This document shows positions 6,600 through 7,289 of a stretch of DNA of 7,289 nucleotides, piece by piece (within the stretch, counting starts at the first letter, position 1; each line of letters starts with the position of its first letter). The DNA is from Pseudomonadota bacterium (GTDB lineage Bacteria; Myxococcota; Myxococcia; Myxococcales; Myxococcaceae), in the NCBI GenBank assembly GCA_023424585.1, contig JAFADT010000688.1, positions 1 through 7,289 of the forward strand, given 5' to 3'. A model generated the notes under the pieces. The model was not told the DNA's origin, ran no database searches, and saw only the letters and a program-made list of their open reading frames with translations. Position numbers and translations under genes: made by a program.

Positions 6600-6866
6600 T
6601 CAGGCCGCCTGTCTCGACTGCATCAGCTCTTGCTGGGCCTGACTCGGCGAGTGGAAATTGTGGCGTTCCAGCTGCCAGTGCCCGTTGTGCCTGTGAGAGC
6701 ACTTCAGCAGGGCCTGCCGCAGTTCCTCCATGGCAGAGAGGGTGCAGTCCCAGAGGAGATGTCCCTTGAGGGGGCGGATGAGACGACAACGGAGCCGCAA
6801 CCGGGCGCCCTGCACCTGACGCGGCATCAGCACCCGCTGGCCCGAGGCGGCCGGCACCCATTCCTT
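6600..6866 (-). pseudogene. C-terminal remnant of an IS3-family-type transposase
   Basis: The minus-strand frame ending in TGA at 6600-6602 encodes a tail that resembles the end of IS3-family DDE transposases. The segment IRPLKGHLLW corresponds to the family pattern I-R-T-L-K-E-Q-L-L-W. It is followed by MEELRQALL, a degraded H-N-x-H-W-x-L-E-R-H block where intact enzymes have Y-N-x-x-W-L-I-E-R-H-G, and SPSQAQQ. The catalytic glutamate expected just before the arginine of this block is not present. An in-frame TGA at 6867-6869 cuts the frame, no ATG starts it (only a GTG at 6857), and an adjacent frame just upstream reads RCRAPGCGSV, like the conserved E-G-N-G-x-x-E region, suggesting a frameshift. 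The catalytic core is missing, so it cannot transpose by itself. The assignment is by recalled family pattern, not by a search. Confidence 0.7.
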
Positions 6867-6953
6867 TCAATCCTGAGTCATGACGCGCGGCCGGCCCCAA
6901 GCCGAGCTGAACGTCAGACGTGTGTCCTTTGCTCCCCTCGCTGGGGCATTGCT

Positions 6954-6959
6954 GGGAGG
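6954..6959 (+). promoter_or_regulatory. Ribosome binding site of the plus-strand secreted-protein gene
   Basis: GGGAGG is followed by a five-base spacer and the ATG at 6965, an excellent spacing. It favours the ATG at 6965 over the in-frame ATG at 6971. A short CCCC-TCGCT-GGGG stem (6934-6946) lies just upstream. Confidence 0.65.
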
Positions 6960-6964
6960 CGTGT

Positions 6965-7289
6965 ATGCGAATGGCGAGACGTTGGGCGGTATGGCTGGGG
7001 TTGCTGTGGCCCGTGGGCGCGTGGGCGGAGGACGTCCCGGAAGTGCAGCCCGTGGAGGAAGACGCGCCTCCTGGCGAAGACATCTCCTTTCCGACTCCGG
7101 AGGAGGTGTCCCGGACGTCGTCCCAGGACCGGCCCTGGAACTACCTCACGCGCGTGGAGGCGGAGCCGTGGGCGCTGTGGCCCCAGCGCGGGGGCGAAGC
7201 CGAGGGCTTCATGCAGGTGGAGCCGATGCTGGTGCTGGACGGCGGAGAGAAGTTCGGCGCGAACCTCGGAGGCCCGGTGCGCTTTCGCC
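6965..7289 (+). CDS. Secreted or envelope protein, N-terminal part (3' end outside window)
   Basis: The plus strand stays open for 108 codons from the ATG at 6965 to the window edge. Residues 1-21 form a classical Sec signal peptide: a basic start (RMARR), a hydrophobic Trp/Leu-rich core, and a signal peptidase I site AWA before E22. No lipobox cysteine is present. Residues 22-50 are an acidic, Pro-rich linker. From about residue 55 the sequence becomes aromatic and beta-like (WNYLTRVEAEPWALW, GFMQVEPMLVLDGGE), which could be the first strands of an outer-membrane or periplasmic beta protein. I do not recognise the family. Third codon positions are almost all G or C, as in real genes here. 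It is divergent from the PKS operon and separated from it by the transposase remnant, so it is probably unrelated to the pathway. Confidence 0.82.
   Translation, partial: MRMARRWAVWLGLLWPVGAWAEDVPEVQPVEEDAPPGEDISFPTPEEVSRTSSQDRPWNYLTRVEAEPWALWPQRGGEAEGFMQVEPMLVLDGGEKFGANLGGPVRFR

Overview
This is a GC-rich window whose style suggests a myxobacterium (Myxococcaceae or Archangiaceae-like). The evidence is codons with almost exclusively G or C in third position, a multidomain polyketide synthase (PKS), and a neighbouring secreted protein with myxobacterial composition. The assignment is inference from style and gene content, not from a marker gene.

Positions 1-5979 hold four minus-strand genes with the same orientation and short gaps (77, 75 and 43 bases), read right to left. 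They are a patatin-like lipid acyl hydrolase (5979-4936), an ArsA/Get3-family ATPase with a C-terminal HSP20-like domain (4858-3677), a 79-residue helical protein of unknown function (3601-3362), and the start of a type I modular PKS (3318 to beyond base 1). The PKS opens with a GNAT-like loading domain and an ACP, followed by a ketosynthase and a malonyl-type acyltransferase that is cut by the window edge. The GNAT-ACP pair marks this as the first protein of a polyketide assembly line, so the window shows the 5' end of a biosynthetic operon. The patatin, the ATPase and the small protein are probably co-transcribed with it. Their role in the pathway (release, lipid interaction, membrane targeting, self-protection) is not shown by the sequence.

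Positions 5980-6599 have no gene I can support. The stretch must hold the leader, and probably the promoter, of the minus-strand operon, and it contains two inverted repeats. Positions 6600-6866 carry a decayed C-terminal fragment of an IS3-family-type transposase on the minus strand.

From 6965 to the right edge, a plus-strand gene begins. It has a good ribosome binding site and a clear signal peptide and runs out of the window. It is divergent from the PKS operon and probably lies outside the biosynthetic cluster.

The most notable content is the unusual operon of patatin, ArsA-HSP20 ATPase, small helical protein and GNAT-initiated PKS.
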